Shown: positions 15,312 to 24,414, counted from the first letter of the stretch. The stretch: 32,375 bases of DNA from Burkholderiales bacterium (GCA_030833315.1 JAURHM010000038.1:1-32375); one strand, 5' to 3'. Program-made: numbers and translations. Notes: generated from the letters alone by a model not told the origin.

Positions 15312-16007
15312 TCACCCGCCGATCATCGCCCGCAGTTCGGCAGCGCGGCGGGAACGCATCTGCTCCAGCGCACGCAGCGCCTCGCCGGCATCTGCATTGC
15401 GAGCCAGACGCAGAGATGCGCGTCCCAGCCCGAACCACGCTTCGTCAAACATCGGATCAATGGCGAGGGCCCGACGGTAGGCCGTCGCAGCCGGCACATA
15501 GCGCGCCAGATCGCTGTTGGCCTCGCCCAGCAATTGGAAAGTCACCGGAGACTCCCGCACCACAAGCAACGCCCGCTCCAGCGTGTCGACCGCGCGTTCA
15601 GACTGGCCTGATGCCCGCTGCGCTTCCGCCAGAAGGTGATAACCGGCCGCATCGTCCGGCATCATCCGCACCAGTTCACCGAAATGCAAGATGGCTTTCG
15701 GATAGTCACGTAACTGCGACTGCGCGTAACCGGCCACCACGCGCCACTCGCTGCTGAACGGATCCTTGGTGATATTGTCTTCGGCGAATCTGGCCAGCCC
15801 TGCCCAATCACCCTTTTTTTCCAGTTCCGCGACACGTTGCCGGTTGGCATCGGGAAGGCTTTGCATATGCCCCAACAGCATGGACATCGTGCCGTCGGGA
15901 ACAAGGGCCGACATCAGGGCCTGCTGGGGAGTACAAGCACCACACGCAAGCAATATCAGCAAGGCGAGGCCGTACTTGGGCTCAATGAGGCGCGCAGGAA
16001 AATTCAC
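15312..16007 (-). CDS. TPR-repeat lipoprotein
   Basis: A 231-residue protein with tetratricopeptide repeats. The GTG at 16007 is taken as the start because it gives a clean lipoprotein signal: hydrophobic residues about 13-21, then the lipobox LLAC with Cys22 (Cys25 is an alternative). The open frame upstream lacks signal character. Helical pairs with TPR spacing are visible around 88-120 (SSEWRVVAGYAQ, YPKAILHFGELV), 122-155 and 185-215 (AATAYRRALAIDPMFDEAWFGLG). It is probably a periplasmic-side membrane-anchored scaffold. It resembles TadD-like pilus-assembly lipoproteins loosely, but no tad genes are near, so no function is assigned. Confidence 0.72.
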   Translation of the reverse strand: MNFPARLIEPKYGLALLILLACGACTPQQALMSALVPDGTMSMLLGHMQSLPDANRQRVAELEKKGDWAGLARFAEDNITKDPFSSEWRVVAGYAQSQLRDYPKAILHFGELVRMMPDDAAGYHLLAEAQRASGQSERAVDTLERALLVVRESPVTFQLLGEANSDLARYVPAATAYRRALAIDPMFDEAWFGLGRASLRLARNADAGEALRALEQMRSRRAAELRAMIGG

Positions 16008-16162
16008 GCCTGCATCATAACAAGCGCCGGTAAAGCGCGGTGCTTGATAATTCCCGGACAACGTTTTTCCACCTACTCGGACGGTGTCAGCCGCAAACTT
16101 GACGCGCCCAGCACTTGCCTTGCCTAATGCGGAGCTGACGATCATTAATCGCGGGGTTATCT

Positions 16163-16345
16163 ATGCGAATGTTCTTGCGTTTTTGTGCGTTTTTCTTCAC
16201 GGCCGCGTTGGCTGCCGGGCCGGCATTGTGCGCATCCGGCGAGGCGCAGAAAAACACATACCCGGAGCACCTTTATCAGGGCATGCTGGTGGTGATCTTC
16301 AACCAGACCATTATCGCGTTCCGCGCCCGCGTGCCGAGGTCATGA
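16163..16345 (+). CDS. Short secreted ORF, possibly head of a decayed gene
   Basis: A 60-residue frame with a good Sec signal peptide: positive start MRMFLRF, hydrophobic core to about 20, and a likely cleavage after ALCA or thereabouts. GGGG lies about 8 nt before the ATG. After about 25 mature residues it ends at a TGA that overlaps, as ATGA at 16342-16345, the first ATG of the MscS-like tail in the next frame. The mature part is not recognised. Either it is a small exported peptide or the remaining 5' end of a larger gene whose middle was lost. Confidence 0.35.
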   Translation: MRMFLRFCAFFFTAALAAGPALCASGEAQKNTYPEHLYQGMLVVIFNQTIIAFRARVPRS

Positions 16346-16482
16346 GCATACTCCACGCCAATATCCAGGATGTATTCAACGAATACGGCGTGCAGATCAT
16401 GTCGCCGCACTACATGATGGATCCGGCAAGCGAAAAAATCGTCAAGCCGGAAGACTGGCATCGGGCTCCCGCAAAAAAATAG
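16319..16482 (+). pseudogene. Remnant of an MscS-family mechanosensitive channel (C-terminal tail)
   Basis: The frame reading PRAEVMSILHANIQDVFNEY and then GVQIMSPHYMMDP, ending at TAG 16480-16482, closely resembles the C-terminal end of small-conductance mechanosensitive channels, where a helix ending in VFNEYGVQIMSPHY is common. Nothing of the pore helix or beta domain is found upstream: the same frame is not channel-like before about 16319. Only about 50 residues are left, so the gene is dead, although an ATG at 16342 could still express the tail. The 584-nt interval 16008-16591 holds nothing else that I can identify. Confidence 0.6.
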
Positions 16483-16591
16483 GACGCGCAGGATAACGCA
16501 AGCAGTATCGTAATATTCGGGGCTCGCGCCTCACCAGACCGGACATCCGTTCTCCGTCGACATATCGCCTACCAACCTTGAAACTGACGCC

Positions 16592-19186
16592 ATGAAGGCC
16601 GACACAACATCCTCAAAAAACATAGCGGCCCACACCCCGATGATGCAGCAATATCTGCGCATCAAGTCCGAACACCCCGACATGCTGCTGTTCTACCGGA
16701 TGGGGGATTTCTACGAGCTGTTCTTCGAAGATGCCGAGCGCGCGGCGCGTCTGATGGACATCACGCTCACCTCCCGCGGCGAATCCGCCGGCACGCCGAT
16801 CAGGATGGCGGGAATTCCATTTCATGCGGTCGACCAGTATCTGGCGAAGCTGGTCAAACTGGGGGAATCAGTCGCGATCTGCGAACAGATCGGCGACCCG
16901 GCCACCTCCAAAGGCCCGGTCGAACGCAAGGTGGTGCGTATTGTCACGCCGGGTACTTTGACCGAATCGGCGCTACTCGACGAAAAAAGCGACAACCTTC
17001 TGCTCGCAGTCCACCGCAGCGGAAACGTGCTGGGGCTGGCATGGCTGTCGCTGGCATCGGGCCGTTTCTGCGTCATGGAAACCGCGCCCGCTAATCTGGC
17101 CATCGAACTCGAACGCCTGCGTCCGGCGGAAATTCTGCTTGCCGAAGGCTCCAATATCGACATCAGCGACCCCGGCGTTGCCGTGCGCCGGCTGCCCCCC
17201 TGGCGTTTTGACGCCGACGTCGCACGTCGCACACTGACCGCACAATTCGAAACCCACGATCTGAGCGGTTTCGGTGCACAGTCGCTGGAGGTTTCGGTGT
17301 CCGCAGCGGGTGCGCTGTTTGATTACGCCAAATCAACTCAGGGAACGGCGATCGCGCATGTGCGCTCGCTGATCGTCGAATCCGAACGCGCGTGGCTGCG
17401 CATGGATCCGTCGACACGGCGAAACCTCGAACTCACCGAAACCATTCGCGGGGAACTGGCACCAACGCTGCTCTCGCTGCTCGACACCTGCGCCACCGGC
17501 ATGGGCAGCAGGCGCCTGCGCCACGTATTGCATCATCCGCTGACCGACCGCCCGCATGTGCAGTCGCTGCATGCCGCCGTTGCCGCATTGATCGACAACG
17601 AACGTCATGTTGCGGTGCGCGCAGCGCTGAAACATTTCTCCGATGTCGAACGCATCGCCGCGCGGATTGCGCTCGCTTCAGCGCGGCCGCGCGATCTGTC
17701 CGGACTGCGCGAGTCACTGCACGAACTGCCTGAACTGGTTGCGGCGCTGGGTGGCGCAGCCGATGGCAGGCTGGGTGCGCTCGCTGTTGATCTTGCGCCA
17801 CAGGACACTCTGACCAAACTGCTGACCAAGGCCATCAAACCCGATCCGGCCGCCGTCATCCGCGAAGGCGGTGTGATCGCCGACGGTTACGACGCCGACC
17901 TTGATGAACTGCGCGGCATCCAGGACAACTGCGGGGCTTTCCTCGCCGAACTCGAAACCCGCGAGCGGACGCGCACCGGCATCACCACGCTGAAAGTCGA
18001 ATACAACCGGGTACATGGTTTCTATATAGAAGTCACCCGCGCCCAGTCCGACAAGGTGCCGGACGACTACCGACGGCGGCAAACGCTGAAAAATGCCGAA
18101 CGCTACATCACGCCGGAACTGAAAACCTTCGAAGACAAGGCGCTGTCGGCGCAGGAACGCGCGCTGGCCCGCGAAAAACTGCTCTACGAACAGCTGCTGC
18201 GCCAACTGGCGCCGCAGGTGCCCGTGCTGCAGCAGGTTGCCGCGGCACTCGCCGAACTCGACATGCTGGCGGCATTTGCCGAGCGTGCGACGGCACTGAA
18301 CTGGGCGGCGCCGGAATTCACCGACGAAGCGGTGATCGACATCGAAGGCGGTCGCCATCCGGTGGTCGAGGCGCAGGTCACGCCATTCATCGCCAACAAC
18401 ACGCGGTTGTCGGTGACGCGGCGCATGCTGCTGATCACCGGCCCCAATATGGGCGGCAAATCGACCTATATGCGGCAGACCGCGCTGATCGCCCTGCTCG
18501 CCCACTGCGGCTCATTTGTCCCGGCAACCCGCGCGCGGCTTGGGCCGATCGACCGCATCTTCACGCGCATCGGTGCCGCCGATGATCTGGCGGGCGGACG
18601 TTCCACGTTCATGGTTGAAATGACCGAGGCCGCCTACATTCTTCATCACGCGACGCCGCAAAGTCTGGTGCTGATGGACGAAATCGGTCGCGGCACCTCG
18701 ACCTATGACGGCCTCGCTCTGGCCTGGGCCATCGCCCGCCACCTGATCGAACGTAGCGGCTGCTACACCCTGTTCGCCACCCATTACTTCGAACTGACCC
18801 AGCTCGCCGCCGATTTCAAGCTGGTGGTGAACGTGCATCTCGATGCCGTTGAACACAAGGATCGCATCGTGTTCCTGCACAGCGTCGAGGAAGGTCCGGC
18901 CAATCAGAGTTATGGTCTGCAGGTCGCACAACTCGCGGGCGTGCCGGCAGCAGTCATCCGCAGCGCACGCAAACATCTTGCCGATCTGGAAGCAGCCGCA
19001 GCCGCGCATACGCCCCAGGGCGACCTGTTCTCGGCACCATCGGCAAGCGCCGAAGCACCGGCCACCGAGCCGCATCCGGCGATCGATGCACTCAGGGATT
19101 GTGACCCTGATGCACTGACGCCGCGCGATGCCCTGGATCTGCTATACCGCTTGCGGGATCTGGCTCGCAATGACGCCCCGGAATAG
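16592..19186 (+). CDS. mutS: DNA mismatch repair ATPase MutS
   Basis: An 864-residue MutS, which binds base mismatches and short loops and starts repair with MutL. The mismatch-wedge motif is GDFYEL (Phe40, Glu42). Domains follow in the usual order: mismatch binding, connector, lever/clamp (about 250-560), and the ATPase with Walker [10 protein letters not shown] near 617-625 and Walker [17 protein letters not shown] near 690. The C-terminal region contains QGDLF (near residue 808), which fits a beta-clamp-binding motif. The last 40 residues hold the helix-turn-helix/tetramer region ([18 protein letters not shown]). Length is normal. The gene stands alone and ends at the terminator at 19216. 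Confidence 0.98.
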   Translation: MKADTTSSKNIAAHTPMMQQYLRIKSEHPDMLLFYRMGDFYELFFEDAERAARLMDITLTSRGESAGTPIRMAGIPFHAVDQYLAKLVKLGESVAICEQIGDPATSKGPVERKVVRIVTPGTLTESALLDEKSDNLLLAVHRSGNVLGLAWLSLASGRFCVMETAPANLAIELERLRPAEILLAEGSNIDISDPGVAVRRLPPWRFDADVARRTLTAQFETHDLSGFGAQSLEVSVSAAGALFDYAKSTQGTAIAHVRSLIVESERAWLRMDPSTRRNLELTETIRGELAPTLLSLLDTCATGMGSRRLRHVLHHPLTDRPHVQSLHAAVAALIDNERHVAVRAALKHFSDVERIAARIALASARPRDLSGLRESLHELPELVAALGGAADGRLGALAVDLAPQDTLTKLLTKAIKPDPAAVIREGGVIADGYDADLDELRGIQDNCGAFLAELETRERTRTGITTLKVEYNRVHGFYIEVTRAQSDKVPDDYRRRQTLKNAERYITPELKTFEDKALSAQERALAREKLLYEQLLRQLAPQVPVLQQVAAALAELDMLAAFAERATALNWAAPEFTDEAVIDIEGGRHPVVEAQVTPFIANNTRLSVTRRMLLITGPNMGGKSTYMRQTALIALLAHCGSFVPATRARLGPIDRIFTRIGAADDLAGGRSTFMVEMTEAAYILHHATPQSLVLMDEIGRGTSTYDGLALAWAIARHLIERSGCYTLFATHYFELTQLAADFKLVVNVHLDAVEHKDRIVFLHSVEEGPANQSYGLQVAQLAGVPAAVIRSARKHLADLEAAAAAHTPQGDLFSAPSASAEAPATEPHPAIDALRDCDPDALTPRDALDLLYRLRDLARNDAPE

Positions 19187-19215
19187 CTATAAGCCATTGT
19201 TTTTAATAACAAAAT

Positions 19216-19248
19216 AAAAAGCCCGGCGATCAATCTCCGCCGGGTTTT
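19216..19248. terminator. Bidirectional terminator between mutS and slyD
   Basis: CCCGGCG at 19222-19228 pairs with CGCCGGG at 19238-19244 around 9 nt. AAAAA precedes it (19216-19220) and TTTT follows, so it can end both mutS (+) and slyD (-). Confidence 0.85.
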
Positions 19249-19263
19249 GGCAAACCGCGAAAC

Positions 19264-19743
19264 TCAGTGATGGTGGCCGTGCGGACCGTGCACGTGGCCG
19301 TGCTCCAGCTCCTCTCCGGTCGCCGCACGCACTTCCGCAACCGTGCAGCTGAAATCCAGGGTCTGACCGGCCAGCGGATGATTGCCGTCAACCACCACCT
19401 TGTCGTCGGCAACGTCGGTCACCGTATAGACCATGGCATGGCCCGACTGGTCGCCGCGGCCTTCGAATTGCATGCCGACCGCAACTTCCGGCGGAAATTT
19501 GTCGCGCGTTTCCATATGCACCAGTTGCGCATCGTACTGGCCGAACGCATCTTCCGGCGCCAGACGCACCTTGCAGCTGTGCCCGGCTACCTTGCCGTCG
19601 AGTTCCTTTTCAACCAGCGGAAAAATGCCGTGGTAGCCGCCGTGGAGATAGGCGATCGGATCGTCGGTCTTCTCGATCAAATTGCCCTGTGCATCCAGCA
19701 ATTCAAAAGTCAGCATGACTACCGTGTTTTTTGCTATCTGCAT
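19264..19743 (-). CDS. slyD: FKBP-type peptidyl-prolyl isomerase, SlyD-like
   Basis: A 159-residue cytoplasmic prolyl isomerase and chaperone. The FKBP core is split by an insert-in-flap chaperone domain (about 65-125, AFGQYDAQLVHMETRDKF), which defines SlyD. The C-terminus ends in a His-rich tail (EHGHVHGPHGHHH, 147-159) that would bind nickel, though it is shorter and Cys-poor compared with E. coli SlyD. The ATG at 19743 shares a base with the TGA of the broken bcp gene (TGATG), and the homologous N-terminus MQIAKNTVVMLTFEL fits. It was therefore the second gene of a bcp-slyD pair; with bcp disrupted, coupling of its translation may be changed. Confidence 0.92.
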   Translation of the reverse strand: MQIAKNTVVMLTFELLDAQGNLIEKTDDPIAYLHGGYHGIFPLVEKELDGKVAGHSCKVRLAPEDAFGQYDAQLVHMETRDKFPPEVAVGMQFEGRGDQSGHAMVYTVTDVADDKVVVDGNHPLAGQTLDFSCTVAEVRAATGEELEHGHVHGPHGHHH

Positions 19744-20195
19744 CAGATTTCCTTGATTAACTGCAGCACTTCCGCCGCTTGCCCGCGAGGGCTCACACCA
19801 TAGAGCGCGTGCCGCACAACGCCCTTGCGATCGATCACGAAAGTCGAGCGGCGTATGCACTCCCGCCGCCCCCCTCGCATTCCTTCATTTCAAGCACCCC
19901 GTAGCGGCGGCACACTTTCCCATCAACGTCCGACAGCAGTCGGCCAGTCCGTGTTTGTCACGGAAGCTGCCGTAAACCATGCAGTTGTCCCGGCTGATGC
20001 CGAAAACCATCGTTCCGCATTCACGGAAATCCATTTCCAGTTCGCTGAATTCCATCGCTTCAGCAGTACAACCCGCGTGTCGTCACGGGGATAAAAATAA
20101 AGCACCAGCTTGCTGAACCCGCACAGGTCCTTAAAACAAATCAGGTTGAGATCGGCGTCAGGCCGCTCGAATTCCAGCGCTCGAACAACATGCAT
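19743..20195 (-). pseudogene. bcp: Peroxiredoxin Bcp/PrxQ, broken by frameshifts
   Basis: A thiol peroxidase of the Bcp/PrxQ type is recognisable across three frames. Frame A (from ATG 20195) gives FERPDADLN and LVLYFYPRDDT. The frame then slips near 20071-20077, where one base seems lost from the CCGGGT expected for Pro-Gly, and frame B gives GCTAEAMEFSELEMDF, CGTMVFGISRDN and RDKHGL. A second slip near 19936-19946 leads to LLSDVDGKVCRRYGVLEMKE. A third, at a C6 run (19869-19874), leads to RRSTFVIDRKGVVRHALYGV and ends at TGA 19743-19745. The peroxidatic Cys (in GCT) survives but in the wrong frame. A Cys-rich KDLCGFSK replaces the usual DFRGK. Either a true pseudogene or a badly sequenced stretch. 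Confidence 0.82.
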
Positions 20196-20317
20196 CAACC
20201 GGTCCGAGGCCTTGCGCGGGGCACAACGGGTATCCGGAATCACGGGATTCAGATTCGCTATGCCCGATTCTGTGAACAAAGCGGCGCAAGGTCAAGCACG
20301 CCCGGCAACAGGCCACT

Positions 20318-20323
20318 TATAAT
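20318..20323 (+). promoter_or_regulatory. Candidate -10 element of roxA-like gene
   Basis: TATAAT 8 nt before the ATG at 20332, in TTATAATCCACCGCC. No clear -35. If used, the mRNA would have almost no leader unless the downstream ATG at 20344 is the start. Confidence 0.35.
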
Positions 20324-20331
20324 CCACCGCC

Positions 20332-21456
20332 ATGCACAACAAAATGCTCAGCGATCTGACACCAGCACAGTTCCTGCAACGGCACTGGCAGAAAAAGCCC
20401 CTGCTCGCCCGCACCGGCTTGACTGAATTCGCGGACCTGATGACCCGCAAAAACCTGATTGAACTGGCCCTGCTGCCGAAAGCCGAATCCCGCCTGATCA
20501 CCCGCAATGGCCGCCAGTGGTCGGTCCGTCACGGCCCCTTCCGCCGACAGGATTTTGCGAAACTTCCCGATCGTGACTGGACTCTGCTGGTTCAGGGCGT
20601 CGACCTGCTGTTGCCGCGCGCCCGGGAACTGCTCGGCCGCTTTGATTTCATCCCTTATGCGCGCCTCGATGATCTGATGGTGAGCTACGCGCCCCCCGGC
20701 GGGGGCGTCGGACCGCATTTCGACAGCTACGATGTATTCCTGCTGCAGGGTGAGGGCCGCCGCCGATGGCAGATCAGCAGCCAGCGCGACCTCACGCTGG
20801 TCAACGGTGCGCCGCTGAAAATTCTGCGTGATTTCAAGCCAACACACGAATGGACACTGGAGTCCGGCGATCTGCTGTATCTGCCGCCACGGTATGCCCA
20901 TGACGGCGTCGCGCTGTCCGACTGCATCACGCTGTCCGTCGGATTCCGTGCCCCTTCGGCGCAGGATCTTTGTGCACGCTTTCTTGATTTCATGCAGGAC
21001 AATCTCGACGCCAGCGGCCTGTATGCCGATCCGGGACTGAAGCCGACCCGCCAGCCGGCACGCATCGCCCCGCAAATGGCAAAGGATCTGCTGAAAATGC
21101 TGGCGCAGGCGCGCTGGAGCCGCACCGACATGCTGCGCTTCATCGGCGAAGATCTGAGCACACCCAAATCACAGGTCGTGTTTGAACCGCCCCGCCGCGC
21201 CATGACCCTGCCGGCTTTCGCGAAAACAATCCGGCATCGCGGAATGCAATTATCCGCCGCCTCGATCCTGCTCTATGACGACAAGGCCTTCTACATGAAC
21301 GGCGAGCGCTGCTTACCGCCGGCCACTGCAAAAACGCTGTTGCGCCGCTTTGCAGATCGCCGGATGCTGGCCCCGGCAAGCCCCATCCCCGCAGCCGCGG
21401 CAGAAGTGCTCTACGACTGGTATCGCGCCGGCTTTATCGCACCGGCATCCGATTGA
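20332..21456 (+). CDS. roxA: JmjC/cupin ribosomal protein L16 arginine hydroxylase (RoxA/YcfD-like)
   Basis: A 374-residue Fe(II)/2-oxoglutarate oxygenase of the YcfD/MINA53 class, which in E. coli hydroxylates an arginine of ribosomal protein L16. The iron triad starts with HFD (His129, Asp131) in GGGVGPHFDSYDVFLLQ and the distal His is probably His190 in PPRYAHDG. The N-terminal FLQRHWQKKPLL is a strong family marker. The C-terminal third (about 250-374) is the winged-helix and dimer region. ATG at 20332 is the first start; ATG at 20344 (MLSDLTPAQF) fits the family N-terminus equally well. The next gene begins 13 nt after its stop, so the two are probably co-transcribed. Confidence 0.9.
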   Translation: MHNKMLSDLTPAQFLQRHWQKKPLLARTGLTEFADLMTRKNLIELALLPKAESRLITRNGRQWSVRHGPFRRQDFAKLPDRDWTLLVQGVDLLLPRARELLGRFDFIPYARLDDLMVSYAPPGGGVGPHFDSYDVFLLQGEGRRRWQISSQRDLTLVNGAPLKILRDFKPTHEWTLESGDLLYLPPRYAHDGVALSDCITLSVGFRAPSAQDLCARFLDFMQDNLDASGLYADPGLKPTRQPARIAPQMAKDLLKMLAQARWSRTDMLRFIGEDLSTPKSQVVFEPPRRAMTLPAFAKTIRHRGMQLSAASILLYDDKAFYMNGERCLPPATAKTLLRRFADRRMLAPASPIPAAAAEVLYDWYRAGFIAPASD

Positions 21457-21469
21457 AGCTGACGCACAA

Positions 21470-21970
21470 ATGGAACTGACCGGCAATCCGCATAACACCC
21501 AATACCGGCGCTTCGAAAGCAACCGCGAGTACGAGTCGCTGATCAACCAGATGATCCCGCTGACGCAGCGGATCATCCGGGTGTTCGAAAAATCGCTCAG
21601 CAAAGATTTCAATAGCGCCGCAAGGATCGAACTGCTGCGCCGGTTCCTGCTCGCCGCGCGCAGCAACAGGCTGCTGATCGTTGTACATGACAGCCGGCAG
21701 CTTCCGACTGAACAACCCCGACTGGTCGATCTCGCACGGCAATTCAGTCACGCCTTCACCATCCGCGAAACACTCAAAGGGGCGAAACATGTCTACGACC
21801 CCTTCGTCATCTTCGATGCCAGCCATTACCTGCACCGTTTCCACCATGCCCATATGCGCGCAGCCCAGGGCTTGCATGACGTCACTGCCGCGCAGCAGCT
21901 GATCGAACGTTTTGACGAGATTTCCGAGTGTTCAGGACCGCCTATGGCTGCCCATGTCACAGAGCTGTGA
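21470..21970 (+). CDS. Conserved-looking protein of unknown function
   Basis: A 166-residue soluble protein I cannot assign with confidence; it may belong to one of the betaproteobacterial domains of unknown function (DUF7931-like is a guess from memory). It has no signal peptide or membrane span. A charged N-terminal helical part (about 18-65) is followed by a core with a hydrophobic strand RLLIVVHD and a His-rich segment ASHYLHRFHHAHMRA near 122-136. The core loosely recalls PLD-like folds but lacks a clear HxKxxxxD motif. The ATG at 21470 lies 13 nt after the roxA stop, which points to an operon and perhaps a linked role. Confidence 0.65.
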   Translation: MELTGNPHNTQYRRFESNREYESLINQMIPLTQRIIRVFEKSLSKDFNSAARIELLRRFLLAARSNRLLIVVHDSRQLPTEQPRLVDLARQFSHAFTIRETLKGAKHVYDPFVIFDASHYLHRFHHAHMRAAQGLHDVTAAQQLIERFDEISECSGPPMAAHVTEL

Positions 21971-22035
21971 CAAGATGTTTTATACCTTCGCTGAAATGGT
22001 GCTCAAACACTGGTAAAATGATCTCCGGACTGAAG

Positions 22036-22088
22036 GGTGCAGACTGATGGGTCCAGTATGCTAGGACGGGTTTGCAGCCTGAGGCACC
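22036..22088 (+). other. Possible structured leader before the Ala/Pro lipoprotein
   Basis: GGTGC (22036-22040) can pair with GCACC (22084-22088), and inside it GTCC (22051-22054) with GGAC (22064-22067). The stems are short. It lies in a 165-nt gap that also contains TAAAAT at 22014-22019, a candidate -10. Weak evidence for a regulatory leader. Confidence 0.25.
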
Positions 22089-22135
22089 AACTAAATTTGG
22101 CTTGAATTTCTTACCTTCGAAGGATAGACATCATC

Positions 22136-22381
22136 ATGAATCGCTCACTGATTATCGCCGCCATGCTGGCGGTTGGTCTCGCCGCCTGCGGCGAAAAAAA
22201 ACCTGCTCCGGCTCCGGCTCCGGCTCCCGCTCCGGCCCCGGCCCCGGCTGCCGCCCCGGCTCCGGAAGCCCCGAAAGCTGATGCCAGCGCCCCGGCTGCT
22301 ACTGCCCCTGCTGCCGATGCCCCGAAGGCTGACGCAGCTGCTCCGGCCGCCGCTCCGGCTGCTGACGCCGCCAAGAAATAA
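22136..22381 (+). CDS. Small Ala/Pro-rich lipoprotein
   Basis: An 81-residue lipoprotein. The signal peptide (MNRSLIIAAMLAVG) ends in a lipobox LAAC with Cys19. The mature part is a low-complexity run of Ala-Pro pairs (about 25-43), then Ala-rich repeats with PKADA occurring twice (about 46-70), ending in KK. This is a rod-like, unstructured envelope linker of the kind seen in small anchored lipoproteins and has no catalytic motif. AAGGA lies about 12 nt before the ATG. The repeated CTCCGG hexamers in the DNA (22206-22262) invite length variation. It has its own terminator immediately downstream. Confidence 0.75.
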   Translation: MNRSLIIAAMLAVGLAACGEKKPAPAPAPAPAPAPAPAAAPAPEAPKADASAPAATAPAADAPKADAAAPAAAPAADAAKK

Positions 22382-22396
22382 GTTTTACCGCAGCAC

Positions 22397-22424
22397 AAAA
22401 AGCCGGCCTCAGGGCCGGCTTTTT
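22397..22424. terminator. Strong bidirectional terminator
   Basis: AGCCGGCC (22401-22408) pairs with GGCCGGCT (22413-22420) around TCAG, flanked by AAAA and TTTT. It ends the lipoprotein gene (+) and the MBL-fold gene (-). Confidence 0.92.
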
Positions 22425-22442
22425 CTTTGTCCTGCTACGCCT

Positions 22443-23210
22443 TCAGTTCACACAACGCCAGTCAAACCCGTCCTCCTGTGTTGCCACGGTAACCCACTCC
22501 CCGGCACAACCCAGTGCGCCTGCAAGCGCGTTAACCGCCAGTTCCGGGCGATTGTTCTTCTGAGAGAGATGCGCGGCAATCACATGCTTCAGGGACTGCC
22601 GGTCGATTTTCGACACAATCTGCGCAGCCTGTTCGTTTTCGAGATGGCCGTAACGCCCAGATATGCGGGCCTTGAGCCGCTCCGGATATGCGCTGTTGAG
22701 CAGCAGCTCGCGATCGTGATTGCATTCAATGACCAGCGCATCCAGCCCCGACAGCATCATCTCGATGTGCGGCGTCGAAGCGCCGGCATCGGTCAGCACG
22801 CCAAGCCGGGCCGCACCGTCGCCAAAAACGAATTGCGTGGGTTCCCGGGCGTCGTGCGGTACGGGATAGGGCATGACCTCAATATCGCCAACGGCAAACG
22901 GCGTATGGCTGTCGATGATGACCCTGTCAGCGAACTGCTCCTTGTCCGCAACTGCCATGCAGGTGCCATGGGAAAGATAGACCGTCGTGCCATAACGCCG
23001 AGCAAACCGGGCAACACCGCCGACATGATCATCATGTTCGTGAGTGACCAGGATGGCATCCAGTGATTCCGGAGCGATATCCAGCCGCTCCAGCCTCCGC
23101 ACAGTCTCGGCAACACTGAAACCGCAATCCAGCAGCAGGCGCGAACGGCCCGACTCTACCAGCAGTGCATTACCTTCGCTGCCGCTGCCCAGCGATGCAA
23201 AGCGGATCAT
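22443..23210 (-). CDS. MBL-fold metallo-hydrolase (YycJ/WalJ-like)
   Basis: A 255-residue metallo-beta-lactamase-fold protein. The zinc motif is HEHDDH (His57, His59, Asp61, His62), preceded by the LLDCGFS turn. The N-terminus RFASLGSGSEGNALLVE is typical of the YycJ/WalJ exonuclease-like group, so a nuclease role is possible, but phosphodiesterase relatives share these features. Further metal ligands are likely in SDGHTP-like stretches and HLSQKN near residue 222. It follows bamC by 61 nt on the same strand and ends at a strong terminator, so dapA-bamC-MBL may form one operon. Confidence 0.82.
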   Translation of the reverse strand: MIRFASLGSGSEGNALLVESGRSRLLLDCGFSVAETVRRLERLDIAPESLDAILVTHEHDDHVGGVARFARRYGTTVYLSHGTCMAVADKEQFADRVIIDSHTPFAVGDIEVMPYPVPHDAREPTQFVFGDGAARLGVLTDAGASTPHIEMMLSGLDALVIECNHDRELLLNSAYPERLKARISGRYGHLENEQAAQIVSKIDRQSLKHVIAAHLSQKNNRPELAVNALAGALGCAGEWVTVATQEDGFDWRCVN

Positions 23211-23271
23211 CGGAAAAAAACTGTGGCGCAGCGGTTCGCCAGCAGTACTGTCTTGACGCCAACAGCAGGCC

Positions 23272-24414
23272 TCACTTCAACTGATCGAATAACAGGGTGA
23301 GGATCCGGCCTGCGGTATCCGACTTGACGCGCCCGCCGTCCTTGTCAAGAACCTGGACTTTGGTAACCGCAGCAGACTCCTTGACCAGAATGCGGTACTG
23401 CTCCCTGCTCTGCGGCTTGGAGGAACTGCTCCAGAACTTGAACCTGGAGAACCAGCCCTTGTCCTCGGTGGTTTTGACGTCGGCATCAGGGTCGATGTAG
23501 CGCACGAAATATACGCCCTTGGAACGGTCACGGTCTTCAACGGTAAATCCCACGCGGTCCAGCGCCAGGCCGACACGACGCCAGGCGCGGTCAAACGGAT
23601 CATTCAGCGCCAGCAGGTCACCATCTGCGCCGCGATTGATTTTCGCCTGCAGTTGCGGGGCGGCGCTGGCAATCTGGTTCTTGGCGCGACTGTCTTCAAC
23701 ACCGAAACGCACCATCAGCTTGCGCAGCATTTCGGCTTCGAGATCAGGATCAGGCTTGCGCGGTTGCCAGCGCATCTGATCCTTGTATTCGTTGATAAAA
23801 ATCTCTTCCATGCCGCGATGGCTGATGTAAATCTCGGTGGTACCGGGCTGCGTGCCGCGTTCAAGCCTGGTGCGGAATTTGTCGCGCTCGGCGGTCGAAT
23901 AGATACTGTCGAGCGCCCGGCCAATTATTCCGGATAAACCGGACCGGGGAATCTTGGCGCGGTTTTCCGACCAGTCGGTTTCCATGACGCCGGCTTCCGG
24001 TGATTCCGTATTGATGACAAAACCGGTTTCCTGCCAGAACTCCTTCACCACAGACCACAGCTTGTCCGGCGTACCCGGAACCACCAGCCAACGCTGAGTA
24101 CCCGAACGATCGATGCGTACGTTGTCGACGCTGGGCAGTACCGCAGATCCGCCCACGGAAGCGATAGCCGGTTTTCCGGCGCGGTCCTTGCTGTAATCCG
24201 AGAAAGTCGCCGTGCTTTTGGGCGGACCGTCCGGCACGACAAAGCGGTCATCGCCACCCGGCCGCACCAGATCCGGCGGAATATCCAGCTGCGGCAGCTT
24301 GGTGGTCGATTTGTAATCGATCTTCTTGCTGGGGATATCAAAGGAACTGCATGCACCCAGGGCAAAACCTGCAGCCAGTGCAAGAGCGATAACCGGTGAT
24401 TTATGCCACTGCAT
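23272..24414 (-). CDS. bamC: Outer membrane assembly lipoprotein BamC
   Basis: A 380-residue lipoprotein of the BAM complex, which inserts beta-barrel proteins into the outer membrane. The signal peptide ends in the lipobox LGAC with Cys22. The N-terminal unstructured lasso follows ([19 protein letters not shown], about 33-52), which in E. coli wraps BamD. Two helix-grip domains come next (about 110-230 and 265-380). The ATG at 24414 has an AGGAGG 8 nt upstream and overlaps the end of dapA by 14 nt, reproducing the dapA-bamC (nlpB) linkage of gammaproteobacteria. Confidence 0.92.
   Translation of the reverse strand: MQWHKSPVIALALAAGFALGACSSFDIPSKKIDYKSTTKLPQLDIPPDLVRPGGDDRFVVPDGPPKSTATFSDYSKDRAGKPAIASVGGSAVLPSVDNVRIDRSGTQRWLVVPGTPDKLWSVVKEFWQETGFVINTESPEAGVMETDWSENRAKIPRSGLSGIIGRALDSIYSTAERDKFRTRLERGTQPGTTEIYISHRGMEEIFINEYKDQMRWQPRKPDPDLEAEMLRKLMVRFGVEDSRAKNQIASAAPQLQAKINRGADGDLLALNDPFDRAWRRVGLALDRVGFTVEDRDRSKGVYFVRYIDPDADVKTTEDKGWFSRFKFWSSSSKPQSREQYRILVKESAAVTKVQVLDKDGGRVKSDTAGRILTLLFDQLK

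Noticed and set aside
22047-22064. A five-codon upstream ORF (ATG to TAG) before the lipoprotein
   Set aside because: Very short, no ribosome-binding site, and such ORFs are expected by chance.
22204-22262. CTCCGG hexamer run as a CRISPR or independent satellite
   Set aside because: It is the in-frame Ala-Pro coding repeat of the lipoprotein gene.
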